A stretch of DNA of 64,000 nt from Arthrobacter sp. D5-1 (GCF_017357425.1 NZ_CP014571.1:868001-932000), one strand, 5' to 3'; numbered from the stretch's first letter, positions 27,666-37,116 are shown. Numbers and translations: made by a program. The notes: a model not told the origin generated them from the letters alone.

Positions 27666-28939
27666 GTTTGGTTGACGCGGCCATGGTGTTCGTCCAGTGT
27701 GGTGGCTTGGTGATCCTGGGTTTCGGAGCGGTCAAGATCGCCTACGTTCCATTGGCCTTGTATTTCAACTGGTTCCACCGTTCCAAAGCTCCAAAGCATC
27801 GCTACTCGGTTCTCAGCCAGAGGCCCTTGGTGTCGGTCATCGTCCCCGGCTACAACGAAGCCGTGGTCATCACCAAATGCGTCGAGTCGATCCTGGCGAG
27901 CAGGTATCTGCGGCTCGAGGTCATCCTTGTAGACGACGGCTCCACCGATTCCACTGCGCGCATCATGGCGGGACTGGCGGAGCAGTATGACAGGGTGCGC
28001 TTCCTGTCGCAGACGAACGCCGGGAAAGGGGCCGCCCTCAACAATGGAATCGCCGCAGCGCACGGCGACATCCTGATGTTTGTTGACGCTGACGGGATCT
28101 TTGCACCGGACACACTCGTGAACATGCTGGAAGGTTTTGACCATCCAAAGGTCGGAGCGGTGTGCGGCGATGACCGGCCCGTGAACCTGAACCGTGTCCA
28201 AACCATGATGCTTGCCGTCCTGAGCCACGTTGGCACGGGCCTGGTCCGCAGGGCTCTCTCCTTGTTGCACTGCCTGCCCATTGTTTCCGGGAACATTGGC
28301 GCCTTCCGGAGCGAACTTGTGAGGGAAGTGGGCGGATTCCACGAGGACACCCTTGGTGAAGACCTCGAACTGACGTGGAGGGTCTACAAGGCGGGCTACC
28401 GGGTTCGCTTCCAGCCCAGTGCCCTGGTCTACGCTGAGTCGCCCTCCACCATAGGAGGACTGTGGCGCCAGCGTGTGCGCTGGTCGCGCGGGTTGCTGCA
28501 AACACTCCGGATGCACATGGGGATGCTCGGGCGGCGTCGTTACGGACTGTTTGGCATGTTCCTGGTGTTCAACGCCATCACCATGGTGGTGATACCCGTG
28601 CTGCAACTTGCCATCCTGGCAGTCCTGCCCTTTCTCTACATCGCCGGTGAAGGTCCGGTGCCGGGCCAGGTCTTCGCGATTCTTGGCTGGTTGGGCCTTT
28701 TCGTGTCTCTGGCCTTGGTGTGTTTTTCCATTGGTCTTAACCGGTCATGGCGGGATCTGCGATTCCTTTGGACCCTGCCGTTATGGCCCTTCTATTCGGT
28801 GTTCGTTGGACTGGCGTTGGCCAGCGCAATCGCCAAGGAGATCCGTGGCACACCGGCCAAATGGAACAAGTTGCAACGCACCGGTGTCATCAGCGTGATT
28901 GCTGCCGAGGCCAAAGTCCCGAAAGAGGTGGGCGCGTGA
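27662..28939 (+). CDS. Processive family 2 glycosyltransferase (PgaC/IcaA-like)
   Basis: 425 residues from a GTG that overlaps the preceding stop. An N-terminal helix (about 8-32) precedes the GT-A domain, with SVIVPGYNEA (about 58-67), VDDGSTDST, the nucleotide-binding DAD at 142-144, GEDLELTWR (acceptor/base) at about 232 and QRVRW at 270-274. Two to four C-terminal helices follow. The D, DxD, ED, QxxRW set marks a processive synthase of beta-linked polysaccharide such as poly-N-acetylglucosamine, hyaluronan or cellulose, and the layout is closest to PgaC. It belongs to the deacetylase/ATP-grasp/lipoprotein set and probably makes and exports that set's polymer. Confidence 0.87.
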   Translation: MSLVDAAMVFVQCGGLVILGFGAVKIAYVPLALYFNWFHRSKAPKHRYSVLSQRPLVSVIVPGYNEAVVITKCVESILASRYLRLEVILVDDGSTDSTARIMAGLAEQYDRVRFLSQTNAGKGAALNNGIAAAHGDILMFVDADGIFAPDTLVNMLEGFDHPKVGAVCGDDRPVNLNRVQTMMLAVLSHVGTGLVRRALSLLHCLPIVSGNIGAFRSELVREVGGFHEDTLGEDLELTWRVYKAGYRVRFQPSALVYAESPSTIGGLWRQRVRWSRGLLQTLRMHMGMLGRRRYGLFGMFLVFNAITMVVIPVLQLAILAVLPFLYIAGEGPVPGQVFAILGWLGLFVSLALVCFSIGLNRSWRDLRFLWTLPLWPFYSVFVGLALASAIAKEIRGTPAKWNKLQRTGVISVIAAEAKVPKEVGA

Positions 28940-30039
28940 ACCGCGCAGCCTCGGCGATCGCAGGCGCCCTGTTGGCTTCGACCCTGACGATGGCCTCGTG
29001 CGCCGGGGAACCACTTCCCAAGCCTGCGGACCGCATGGTCAACCTGGGCTTCGAGGACGTGGTGAACAGTGAGCCCGGCTATCTTGCGAAACTCTCAGAA
29101 CGTTTGGACTCAGTGAATGCCACGGCGGTGTCCATCTCCGTTGGACGCACCGATTGGACAGCTTTCCCATGGCCGGACCAATCCGGGGCGGAGTCCAGTG
29201 AGGTTTCCCAGTCAGGACGGGACTTCGTGGCAGAGTCCATCACGGCGCTGGAGACTGCGGATGACGGAAGCAAACGCGATGTCATCCTGACCATCGACGT
29301 CTTATTGGACCGCGCGCTGAAGGAAGATCCTGCCCTTGCCGGGAGGAACGTTGACGGGGCGGCATCCGATTCCTTTGCGGGTGTGTGGTCATTGAGGCAC
29401 GGCGCGGCCGGTACCCGGCTGGCTTCCCTAGCCGCTGGTGTCGCCAAGAAGTACAGGCCCTCGGCAGTGAACCTCACAGAGCTCATGTTCGACGACTTCA
29501 CTTTCGGCGGCAACGATCTCAAGGACTTCAAAATCACCACCGGCTCCACGGACTGGCCCCGAAACGGTGACGGAACCATCGATACGTCAGACCCACGAAT
29601 CCATACGTGGCGCAGCGAAGCCATGGCGGACATCGTGCGCAAGGTGAGTGCCGCCGTCGAACCTTATGGTGTCAATCTGGACATGGACGTGCGCTCGCCG
29701 CGCGATTCACCGTCCGGGGACCGGGCGGACAGCGGACATGACTACGATCTCCTACTCAAGCAGGTGGACCGGCTTCACGTGTGGGAGTACGTGGGGCTCA
29801 ACAGCGAACGGTCCCCCAAGACCCGGGAATTGGCTGAATCCATGAACCGCCGCGCGGGTTCCCGCATGTCCTTGTCGGTGGGACTTTGGTCCAATGAGGG
29901 CCGGATAACGGCGGGAGAGTTCGGTACAGCTTTGCGGGAGGCGGCGCTCGGCGGGGCCACTTCTGTATCCGTGACGCCCGCCAGTCTCATGGAGGAGCAG
30001 CACTGGGGGGAACTGAGGAAGGCCTGGGTGGGGAAGTGA
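28936..30039 (+). CDS. Lipoprotein with putative glycosidase-like domain
   Basis: 367 residues from a GTG four bases before the glycosyltransferase stop; the longer in-frame reading has no homology before this point. The signal peptide ends in the lipobox TMASC, so it is a lipid-anchored extracytoplasmic protein. The mature part resembles TIM-barrel hydrolase-like domains such as the GHL domain of PgaB: NLTELMFDDFTFGG, PYGVNLDMDVRSPRDSPSGD, VDRLHVWEYVGLNSE and RMSLSVGLWSNEGRITAGEF occur in strand-like order. A loop NGDGTIDTSD recalls calcium-binding loops. With PgaC-like and deacetylase partners, a role in glycan trimming or export is plausible, but the activity is unproven. Confidence 0.72.
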   Translation: MNRAASAIAGALLASTLTMASCAGEPLPKPADRMVNLGFEDVVNSEPGYLAKLSERLDSVNATAVSISVGRTDWTAFPWPDQSGAESSEVSQSGRDFVAESITALETADDGSKRDVILTIDVLLDRALKEDPALAGRNVDGAASDSFAGVWSLRHGAAGTRLASLAAGVAKKYRPSAVNLTELMFDDFTFGGNDLKDFKITTGSTDWPRNGDGTIDTSDPRIHTWRSEAMADIVRKVSAAVEPYGVNLDMDVRSPRDSPSGDRADSGHDYDLLLKQVDRLHVWEYVGLNSERSPKTRELAESMNRRAGSRMSLSVGLWSNEGRITAGEFGTALREAALGGATSVSVTPASLMEEQHWGELRKAWVGK

Positions 30040-30078
30040 GCACTGTTGAGCCGATTCCCCGCGGAGTACGCTGACCGC

Positions 30079-30393
30079 ATGGGGATGGACACAGTGGTTG
30101 CAATCGTTGTCAGTGGTGCCCTGATCTGCGGCTCCATTTGGGCTGGCACGGGACTTGTTAAACGGGGTGTTCGCGCGAAGGGGGCAACAGGCACACTGGG
30201 TAGTGTCCTCTCGATGATTGAACCTGCCACCGGTGCGCCTACCAGAGTGGAGGCGGCTGCTGCGATCGAAGAAATGCGGCAGCGCAGGCACGAGAAGCTC
30301 TCCGCGGGGCCCGGCTTGGTGCACGACGAGCTGATGAGTGGCAAGGTGGTCCTGCCCGGGCGGACTGATCAAAAACGTGACGCCAGAATCTGA
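30079..30393 (+). CDS. Small membrane protein of unknown function
   Basis: 104 residues from the ATG at 30079; a TTG at 30046 would add 11 residues. One hydrophobic segment (TVVAIVVSGALICGSIWAGTGL) spans the membrane near the N-terminus, followed by a basic linker, a helical acidic stretch (RVEAAAAIEEMRQRRHEKL) and a C-terminal segment ending VHDELMSGKVVLPGR. The last motif recalls a small actinobacterial family (DUF6191-like), but I am not sure. It begins about 40 bp after the lipoprotein gene and may be the last member of that transcript. Function unknown. Confidence 0.55.
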   Translation: MGMDTVVAIVVSGALICGSIWAGTGLVKRGVRAKGATGTLGSVLSMIEPATGAPTRVEAAAAIEEMRQRRHEKLSAGPGLVHDELMSGKVVLPGRTDQKRDARI

Positions 30394-30511
30394 GACGCAT
30401 TCCATGGGTCGAGTTCGGGGCGGGTAAGATCCCGTAGGAAACCCTAGTAATCCGGCTCACAGTATCCAGCGCAGTGTACGGGCCAAAACCAGATCCCGAA
30501 GGTATGCATCC

Positions 30512-33310
30512 ATGGTTCACACTGCCCCTCAAGACACCGATCTCGCTGCCGAATTGCGCGCCGATGTGCGCCGCGTTTCCACCCTCCTGGGTGAATCGTT
30601 GGTTCGCCAGCACGGTCCGGAATTGCTTGCCCTCGTGGAGCAGGTCCGCCTGCTGACCAAGGAGTCCAAGGAAGCCGCGCGCGGCGGTGCTGATGCCACC
30701 GGGCCTTGGAGCGCGCACGACGTCGTTGCCCAGGTCCGCGAATTGCTCGCCTCCCTGCCGCTGGACCAGGCGACGGATTTGGTGAGGGCCTTTGCGTTCT
30801 ACTTCCACCTCACCAATGCGGCGGAACAAGTCCATCGTGTCCGAGGCCTCCGCACCCGGCAGGAAAAGGACGGCTGGTTGGCCAAAGCGGTTTCCGAGAT
30901 CGCCGGCCAAGCGGGTCCACAGGTCTTGCAGGACGTGATCAACGAGCTCGATGTCCGCCCCATTTTCACGGCGCACCCTACGGAGGCCTCACGCCGGTCC
31001 GTGCTGGACAAGGTCCGCAAACTCTCCGATGTCCTTGCCGAGCCCACGGCGGAAGGCACGTCCGCGCGTCGTCGACAGGACCGGCAGCTTGCCGAAATCA
31101 TTGATCAGATGTGGCAGACCGATGAGTTGCGCCAAGTCCGCCCCACGCCCGTGGATGAGGCACGAAACGCCATCTACTACTTGAACAGCATCCTGACCGA
31201 CGCCATGCCGGAAATGCTGACGGACCTGTCCGAGCTTTTGGCCGAGCACGGTGTCGCACTCCCGGTGGCCGCCGCTCCGCTGCGGTTCGGTTCGTGGATC
31301 GGTGGTGACCGTGACGGCAACCCCAACGTCACAGCCGCTGTCACCCGGGAGATCCTGCAGCTGCAGAATCAGAACGCCGTGCGCATCAGCATTGCCTTGA
31401 TCGACGAACTCATTTCGGTTTTGTCCAACTCCACGGCACTTTTTGGGGCCGACCAGGTACTGCTGGATTCGATCGCCGAAGACCTCAAGAACCTCCCGGG
31501 GCTGGACAAGCGCATCCTTGAACTGAACGCTCAAGAGCCCTACAGGCTCAAGCTGACATGCATCAAGGCCAAGCTCATCAACACTGGACGCCGCGTTTCG
31601 GCGTCGACGTATCACGAGCCTGGCCGGGACTACGCCACCACCTCCGAGCTGCTGGCAGAGTTCGGGCTGTTGGAGGACTCACTGCGGAACCACTCAGCCG
31701 CGCTGGTGGCAGATGGTGCTCTGGCCCGTGTTCGCCGGGCAATCGCAGCCTTCGGCCTGCATTTGGCAACGCTGGATATCCGCGAGCACGCCGATTACCA
31801 CCACGACGCTGTTGGCCAGCTTGTGGACCGACTCGGCACGGAGAAGCCGTACGGCGACCTCAGCCGTGAGGAGCGCTTTACGTTCCTGGGCGCAGAACTG
31901 GCCTCCCACCGCCCGCTCTCCGGGCACCCCATCAAGCTGGAGGGTACTGCCGACGGCACGTATGACGTCTTCCGGAGCATCCGGCAGGCACTCCACACGT
32001 ATGGGCCGGACGTCGTGGAGACGTACATCATCTCGATGACCCGGGGCGCTGATGATGTCCTTGCCGCGGCGGTCCTGGCCCGTGAAGCCGGACTGATTGA
32101 CCTTTTTGGGGCCAAGCCCCACGCCAAGATCGGGTTCGCCCCGCTGCTGGAAACCGTGGAAGAACTGCGCGCTTCTGCCGAGATCGTGGACCAGTTGCTG
32201 TCCGACCCGTCATACCGGGAACTTGTCCGTCTCCGCGGCGATGTCCAGGAGGTCATGCTGGGCTACTCCGATTCCAACAAGGAATCCGGTGTGATGACCA
32301 GCCAATGGGAAATCCACAAGACCCAGCGCAAACTGCGCGATGTTGCGGCCAAACATGGTGTGCGAGTCCGTTTGTTCCATGGCCGCGGTGGTTCCGTGGG
32401 CCGCGGCGGCGGACCAACATACGACGCCATCATGGCGCAGCCCAACGGCGTCCTGGAAGGTGAGATCAAGTTCACCGAGCAAGGTGAGGTCATTTCGGAC
32501 AAGTACTCCCTGCCCGAACTGGCACGCGAAAATCTTGAGTTGTCCCTTGCAGCGGTGATGCAGGGCTCGGCCCTGCACCGGACTCCGCGTACTTCGGAGG
32601 ACGAGCGCGAGCGCTACGCGAACGTCATGGAAACCATCTCCGACGCAGCATTCGACCGCTACCGCGCACTGATCGACGATCCCGAGTTGCCGGCCTACTT
32701 CCTTGCCTCCACCCCGGTAGAGCAGTTGGGTTCGCTGAACATCGGATCACGCCCGTCCAAGCGTCCGGATTCCGGCGCGGGCCTTGGAGGTCTCAGGGCC
32801 ATCCCATGGGTCTTCGGTTGGACCCAGTCCCGGCAGATCGTTCCCGGTTGGTTCGGTGTGGGTTCAGGCCTGAAGGCTGCCCGCGAGGCAGGCAACACCG
32901 ACCAGCTCCTGGAGATGATGGACCGCTGGCACTTCTTCCGCTCCGTCATCTCCAACGTGGAGATGACGCTGGCAAAGACTGACATGGAAATTGCCGGTCA
33001 CTACGTTTCCTCGCTGGTACCGGAGGAACTTCACCGCCTGTTCCACATGATTCGTGACGAATACGAGCTCACCGTGGCCGAAATTGAGCGGCTGACAGGC
33101 GAGATCGAGCTCCTCGATGCCCAGCCCACGCTCAAGCGGTCGCTGGAGATCCGCGACCAGTACCTGGATCCGATCAGCTACCTTCAGGTGGAGCTGCTCC
33201 GCCGCGTGCGCGAAGAGTCCGTGTCCGGAACCGAGATCGACGAACGGCTGCAGCGGGCCATGCTCATCACGGTCAACGGTGTAGCCGCGGGCCTGCGCAA
33301 CACCGGCTAA
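30512..33310 (+). CDS. ppc: Phosphoenolpyruvate carboxylase
   Basis: 932 residues, a full-length enzyme that forms oxaloacetate from PEP and bicarbonate to refill the TCA cycle. The first signature [15 protein letters not shown] holds the catalytic histidine near residue 153. The second, [18 protein letters not shown], is near 583, and the glycine-rich loop [14 protein letters not shown] near 622. [19 protein letters not shown] and the C-terminal AAGLRNTG are typical. The start has GAAGG eight bases upstream. It is a single transcription unit with 118 bp of leader upstream and repeat array C directly after the stop. Confidence 0.97.
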   Translation: MVHTAPQDTDLAAELRADVRRVSTLLGESLVRQHGPELLALVEQVRLLTKESKEAARGGADATGPWSAHDVVAQVRELLASLPLDQATDLVRAFAFYFHLTNAAEQVHRVRGLRTRQEKDGWLAKAVSEIAGQAGPQVLQDVINELDVRPIFTAHPTEASRRSVLDKVRKLSDVLAEPTAEGTSARRRQDRQLAEIIDQMWQTDELRQVRPTPVDEARNAIYYLNSILTDAMPEMLTDLSELLAEHGVALPVAAAPLRFGSWIGGDRDGNPNVTAAVTREILQLQNQNAVRISIALIDELISVLSNSTALFGADQVLLDSIAEDLKNLPGLDKRILELNAQEPYRLKLTCIKAKLINTGRRVSASTYHEPGRDYATTSELLAEFGLLEDSLRNHSAALVADGALARVRRAIAAFGLHLATLDIREHADYHHDAVGQLVDRLGTEKPYGDLSREERFTFLGAELASHRPLSGHPIKLEGTADGTYDVFRSIRQALHTYGPDVVETYIISMTRGADDVLAAAVLAREAGLIDLFGAKPHAKIGFAPLLETVEELRASAEIVDQLLSDPSYRELVRLRGDVQEVMLGYSDSNKESGVMTSQWEIHKTQRKLRDVAAKHGVRVRLFHGRGGSVGRGGGPTYDAIMAQPNGVLEGEIKFTEQGEVISDKYSLPELARENLELSLAAVMQGSALHRTPRTSEDERERYANVMETISDAAFDRYRALIDDPELPAYFLASTPVEQLGSLNIGSRPSKRPDSGAGLGGLRAIPWVFGWTQSRQIVPGWFGVGSGLKAAREAGNTDQLLEMMDRWHFFRSVISNVEMTLAKTDMEIAGHYVSSLVPEELHRLFHMIRDEYELTVAEIERLTGEIELLDAQPTLKRSLEIRDQYLDPISYLQVELLRRVREESVSGTEIDERLQRAMLITVNGVAAGLRNTG

Positions 33311-33312
33311 CA

Positions 33313-33501
33313 AACGCTCACTCACGTCCCTCGGTGTTTCGAGGATCCCTCTCTCACCTGGTGAGAGAGGGATCCGCTCAAGGGCGCGGGATGTGAGAGG
33401 GGGATCTGCCCAAGGGCGCGGGATGTGAGAGAGGGATCTGCCCAAGGGCGCGGGATGTGAGAGAGGGATCCGCTCAAGGGCGCGGGATGTGAGAGAGCGT
33501 T
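33313..33501 (+). repeat. 32-bp tandem repeat array C with head-to-head palindrome
   Basis: Four 32-bp units start at 33361, 33393, 33425 and 33457, then a partial unit ends GAGAGAGCGTT at 33501. The conserved start is GTGAGAGAGGGATC and the end AAGGGCGCGGGAT. Before them the same sequence runs in the opposite direction (33313-33358), so the junction is a perfect 16-bp inverted repeat, GGATCCCTCTCTCACC with its complement at 33360-33375. The array is bounded by AACGCTC on the left and GAGCGTT on the right. It fills the gap between ppc and the next gene, reaching 11 bp before its start codon. Confidence 0.93.
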
Positions 33502-33512
33502 AGGGTGGTGGG

Positions 33513-33818
33513 ATGCCGTCGTTCCAAACCAAGTTGAAGATCACTGGCCTCAAACCGGGGAATGCGCCTGAGTCAGTGATGGCCGCAGCCGTGGAAGCCT
33601 TGGAAACCCGCCACCACGTGGAGTCGAACCAGCTGGATATCGTGGGCGGCGTACCCCAGATCAGCCTGCGCTTCACGGTGGGCGACCGCGATTATTCAGG
33701 TGAGAACGACGAAGCCCGGACGTCGGCAGCCATGATGCGTGACGCCGTCGAACGCGTGGCCATCACGGGCAGCCTTTACGTATTGCGCCGCAGCCGCGGA
33801 CGCTGGTCACCGGTCTAA
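33513..33818 (+). CDS. Small conserved protein of unknown function
   Basis: 101 residues. An open frame with typical codon bias, starting at ATG after GGTGGTGGG. The sequence has TKLKITGLKPGNAPESVMAA, a helix, then strand-like HHVESNQLDIVGGVPQISLRF, a second helix with RTSAAMMRDAVERVA and a C-terminal strand ending RSRGRWSPV, suggesting a small alpha/beta fold. I do not recognise a family name. The stop codon region was duplicated (a 21-bp repeat), and repeat array C ends in its leader. Confidence 0.6.
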   Translation: MPSFQTKLKITGLKPGNAPESVMAAAVEALETRHHVESNQLDIVGGVPQISLRFTVGDRDYSGENDEARTSAAMMRDAVERVAITGSLYVLRRSRGRWSPV

Positions 33819-33840
33819 CGACGCAGGTCACCGGTCTAAA
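33799..33840. repeat. 21-bp tandem duplication at the stop codon
   Basis: GACGCTGGTCACCGGTCTAA at 33799 is repeated at 33820 with one change. Both copies carry an in-frame TAA candidate; the first ends the small protein gene and the second lies just past it. Confidence 0.75.
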
Positions 33841-33850
33841 TCGGGGAAAG

Positions 33851-34495
33851 TTACTCGGGCTGGGGTACGTCGCCGGGCTTATCGGCGTTGTACGGTTCGT
33901 CAACAGGTGAGCTGCTGCCGCGGCGACGCGTGACGATCAGTCCCACCATCACGCCGATCACCAGGCCTACGGCCACGCCGATGAGTGAACTGGCCCAAAA
34001 CGGCAGCTTGGTGGTTGAGCCGGTGAAGTAGCCGAGGCCCACTTGCCAGACCGCCCAGAGGACCGCACCCAGGCCGGCGCAGAGGCTGAAACCGCGGACG
34101 GAAACGTTGGCAATGCCCGCCGCCGAGGATGTAGCAAGCCGGCCTCCGGGGATGAAGCGTGCGCCGATGATGGCGCCGTAAGTGGAGGAGCGTCCGGCTT
34201 TGGCGATGGCCTCGTGGATTCCGCGGTGTAGCCGACGGCCCCACGACCACCGGTCCAGGACATGGCTGATGCGCCGTTTGAAGAGGATAAAAACCGCCAT
34301 GTCGCCGAGCCAGGATGCCAAGGCGGCGAGGAACAAGATCAGCCAGAAGTTGGCGTGGCCGTCGGCGGCGAGGGCACCGCCGGTGATCACCACCATTTCC
34401 GAGGGGATGGGCGGGAAGATGGCGTCGCCCAGCACAATGGGGACGATCCACAGGTAAATCGCGGATCCCCACGTCTCAGGGGCGGTGATGTCCAT
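33851..34495 (-). CDS. DedA/SNARE-associated family membrane protein
   Basis: 214 residues from the ATG before DITAPETWG; a longer reading upstream crosses the macro-domain gene and is not real. PIVLGDAIFPPIPSEMVVITGG is the DedA signature at the first membrane re-entrant segment, followed by LASWLGDMAVFILFKRRISH and GARFIPGGRLATSSAAG, the second conserved segment. Four or five helices are predicted, and the C-terminal tail RRRGSSSPVDEPYNADKPG is hydrophilic. DedA proteins help move phospholipids or undecaprenyl phosphate across the membrane. It is divergent from the macro-domain gene with 54 bp between starts. Confidence 0.9.
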   Translation of the reverse strand: MDITAPETWGSAIYLWIVPIVLGDAIFPPIPSEMVVITGGALAADGHANFWLILFLAALASWLGDMAVFILFKRRISHVLDRWSWGRRLHRGIHEAIAKAGRSSTYGAIIGARFIPGGRLATSSAAGIANVSVRGFSLCAGLGAVLWAVWQVGLGYFTGSTTKLPFWASSLIGVAVGLVIGVMVGLIVTRRRGSSSPVDEPYNADKPGDVPQPE

Positions 34496-34549
34496 GGGCA
34501 CAAGGTACCGCACTTGCCGCATCCGCCGCTCCGGCGCGAGACTGACGCC

Positions 34550-35107
34550 ATGCGAATCGACATTTTGAAGGGGGACATCACCAGCCGCCCGGTGGACGCG
34601 ATTGTCAATGCCGCCAACTCGTCTCTGCTCGGTGGAGGGGGAGTGGACGGGGCCATCCACAGGGCCGCCGGCCCGGAACTCCTCGCCGCGTGTCGCGAGG
34701 TGAGGCGGACGTCGTTGCCGGACGGGCTGCCGGTGGGCTGTGCCGTCGCGACCCCCGGGTTCCGGCTTCCCGCACAGTGGGTGGTGCATACGGTGGGTCC
34801 CAACCGGCACGCGGGGCAGACGGATCCGGCGCTGCTCGCCTCGTGTTTCCACGAAAGCCTGAAAGTCGCGGCCGGTCTGGGCGCCAGGACGGTCGCCTTT
34901 CCCGCGATCAGCGCCGGAATTTACGGATGGGACGCCCGTCAGGTTGCCGGGGTAGCGCTCGACGCCGTGAGGTCGTTTTCGTCGTCATCTTCCGGCGGCG
35001 TGGCTGCGGACAACCTGCTTGAGGTGGTGGAGTTCGTGCTGTTTTCAGAGGATACGACGGCGGTCTTCCGGGCGGTGTTTGGTTCCTCACCGGGGCCGGA
35101 CTCCTGA
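34550..35107 (+). CDS. Macro domain ADP-ribose-binding protein
   Basis: 185 residues. Macro-domain landmarks are all present: GDITSRPVDAIVNAANSSLLGGGGVDGAIHRAAG at the start (ADP-ribose binding), LPVGCAVATPGFRL, VVHTVGPN and AFPAISAGIYGWDARQVA (phosphate loop). Such proteins hydrolyse O-acetyl-ADP-ribose or remove ADP-ribose from proteins. The C-terminal third lies antisense to the last 57 codons of the amino-acid permease gene, a 169-bp overlap, yet the macro fold seems intact to its end. The start ATG has no strong ribosome site. Confidence 0.92.
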   Translation: MRIDILKGDITSRPVDAIVNAANSSLLGGGGVDGAIHRAAGPELLAACREVRRTSLPDGLPVGCAVATPGFRLPAQWVVHTVGPNRHAGQTDPALLASCFHESLKVAAGLGARTVAFPAISAGIYGWDARQVAGVALDAVRSFSSSSSGGVAADNLLEVVEFVLFSEDTTAVFRAVFGSSPGPDS

Positions 35108-36468
35108 CGTTTGCGGCGCTGAACCACGAAATAGAGCGCCGCGACGAGCGCCAACGACGGCAGGCCGAAGATCAACGTCATATTGAAGGCCGAGGTGCCC
35201 AGCGTACTGATGCCGATGGAGAGCATGAGCACGGCGCCAAGAATGGTGCCCGCTGGGTAGAAGCGGGTCTTGTAGGAGAGCTCCGTTCCGCTGCGCTTCA
35301 TACTGCGGCGGAAGAACCAGTGGGTGATGAAAATCATGAACCAGGTGAACATGGCACCGAACATGGAAATGGCCATCATGAAGGTGAAGGCTGTCTCCGG
35401 GAACATCGCGTAGACCACCGTGGCAACGGCGATTCCGGCCGTGGACAGGACCAGCGCATTCACGGGGGCGCCGTTGGAGCGCAGCTTTCCGAACATGGCC
35501 GGGGCGTCCCCGCTGCGGGAGAGGCTGAAGATCATGCGGGTGGAGATGTAGAGCTGGCTGTTCATGGCCGAGAGCGCAGCAATGATCACCACAAAAGTCA
35601 GCAGGCTGTCGGCGAAAGGGATGCCCAGGTTTTGCATGACAGTGACGAAGGGGCTGCCGCCGGCAAGGATCTGGCTGACCGGTGCGATCGCAAGGATGAG
35701 CGCCAGGGTGACGATGTAGAACAGGAGCAGCCTTGCGATGGTGGTGCGGAAAGCCTTCTTTACTACTGTTGCGGGGTCCTTTGCTTCACCTGCCGCGATG
35801 GCGATCATTTCGATGCTGAGGTAGCTGAAGATGGACACGATCACGGCGAACCAGGTGCCGGACAGGCCATTGGGGAAGAAGCCGCCTTCGGCGGTGTAGT
35901 TGTGGAAACCCGTGCCCTCCGTACGGGCGCCGAACACGATGTAGGCGCCAAGCACAATGAAGGCGATGATCGCGAAGACCTTGATGCTGGAGAACCAATA
36001 CTCCAGGGTCCCGAATACCTTCACGTTCATGGTGTTCACGCCGATCAGCACTGCGGAGAAGAAGATGACCCATAGCACTGATGGAACGTCCGGGAACCAC
36101 AGCTTCATGTATTCGCCAACGGCCGTTACTTCAGTTCCCACAGCCAGCACAATGCAGGACCAATACATGTACTTGACCAGGAACCCGGCCAGCGGGCTCA
36201 CGTAGTGCTCGGCAAAGGCACCGAACGAGCCTGACGTGGGGTGTGCCACCGTCATCTCGGACAAACTGCCCATGAGTAGCAGTGCGATCAACCCGCCTAT
36301 GGCGTAGCTGATGATCACGCTTGGACCGGCAAGGCCGATGGCAAACTTGCTCCCCAGGAACAGTCCTGTGCCGATAGCACCGCCCAGCGCGATCATGGTC
36401 ATCTGGCGGGAGGTGAGCTGCCGTTTAAGCCCACCTTCACGTGCCTGGATCTTGTCGAAACTGCCCAT
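34939..36468 (-). CDS. AAT-family amino acid permease
   Basis: 509 residues, 12 membrane helices of the APC superfamily. TSRQMTMIALGGAIGTGLFLG is the first-helix signature, and SVIISYAIGGLIALLLMGSLSEM, STRMIFSLSRSGDAP and GAPVNALVLSTAGI fit the AAT group that includes D-serine/D-alanine/glycine and aromatic amino acid transporters. The core ends near FVVQRRKRQ (about residue 453); the remaining tail is Ser/Thr-rich and acidic (DDDENDLTASS) and is encoded antisense to the macro-domain gene. A divergent Lrp gene 101 bp away is its probable regulator, which would make the substrate a Lrp-sensed amino acid. Confidence 0.9.
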   Translation of the reverse strand: MGSFDKIQAREGGLKRQLTSRQMTMIALGGAIGTGLFLGSKFAIGLAGPSVIISYAIGGLIALLLMGSLSEMTVAHPTSGSFGAFAEHYVSPLAGFLVKYMYWSCIVLAVGTEVTAVGEYMKLWFPDVPSVLWVIFFSAVLIGVNTMNVKVFGTLEYWFSSIKVFAIIAFIVLGAYIVFGARTEGTGFHNYTAEGGFFPNGLSGTWFAVIVSIFSYLSIEMIAIAAGEAKDPATVVKKAFRTTIARLLLFYIVTLALILAIAPVSQILAGGSPFVTVMQNLGIPFADSLLTFVVIIAALSAMNSQLYISTRMIFSLSRSGDAPAMFGKLRSNGAPVNALVLSTAGIAVATVVYAMFPETAFTFMMAISMFGAMFTWFMIFITHWFFRRSMKRSGTELSYKTRFYPAGTILGAVLMLSIGISTLGTSAFNMTLIFGLPSLALVAALYFVVQRRKRQESGPGEEPNTARKTAVVSSENSTNSTTSSRLSAATPPEDDDENDLTASSATPAT

Positions 36469-36569
36469 CGCGACCTCCTCGTCGATTCTGCAAATCGCTC
36501 CAAGATAGAATCCAGCTCAAGGCAGAACAACGGATTTCGAAGCATCACGAGAATATTGGAGGTGTGTTC

Positions 36570-37064
36570 GTGTCGGATTCACCCACAACGCGTACATGGG
36601 GAGCCGTTTCGAACCGGGTTCGGCTCGACGAAACCGACCGGCTGATCCTCAAAGAACTCATGGCCGACGCCAGGATCCCCAACAACGTGCTCGCCTCGAA
36701 GGCGGGCATCGCGCCCTCCACGTGCCTCGGACGGGTCCGGGCACTGCGGGACGCCGGGATCATCCGGGGTTTCCACGCTTCGGTGGACCTGGAAGCGCTG
36801 GGGTTCCTGGTCTATGCGCTGATCTCAGTGCGCGTGAATCCGCAGGCAAGGAACAAGATGCTGGCCATCGGCCAACGGTTGAGGGCGCTGCCGAACGTCC
36901 AGAGCGTCTTCCTGCTGGCCGGGGACCAGGACTTCCTCATGCATGTGGCCTGCGGGACGCCCAAGGAACTCCGGGACTTCATTGCGGTTCATCTGGCCTC
37001 GGATCCGGCTATCGCGAACACTCAAACAAACCTGGTCTTCGACCACCTGACGCCGGGGGACTGA
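36570..37064 (+). CDS. Lrp/AsnC family transcriptional regulator
   Basis: 164 residues from a GTG with GGAGG seven bases upstream; an upstream in-frame reading from 36441 is not supported. The winged helix is VRLDETDRLILKELMADARI, then SKAGIAPSTCLGRVRALRDAGIIRGFHASV, and the C-terminal RAM domain has VSVRVNPQ-like and VFLLAGDQDFLMHVACGTPKEL. Lrp proteins sense amino acids. It is divergent from the permease gene, so control of amino-acid uptake is likely. The 101-bp intergenic region contains related TAGAATCC and GATTCTGC stretches but no perfect palindrome. Confidence 0.92.
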   Translation: MSDSPTTRTWGAVSNRVRLDETDRLILKELMADARIPNNVLASKAGIAPSTCLGRVRALRDAGIIRGFHASVDLEALGFLVYALISVRVNPQARNKMLAIGQRLRALPNVQSVFLLAGDQDFLMHVACGTPKELRDFIAVHLASDPAIANTQTNLVFDHLTPGD

Positions 37065-37116
37065 CGCAGCCGCCGGGCCGCGCGGAACAAGTGCCGGAAA
37101 GACCCGCGCCAGGTGC

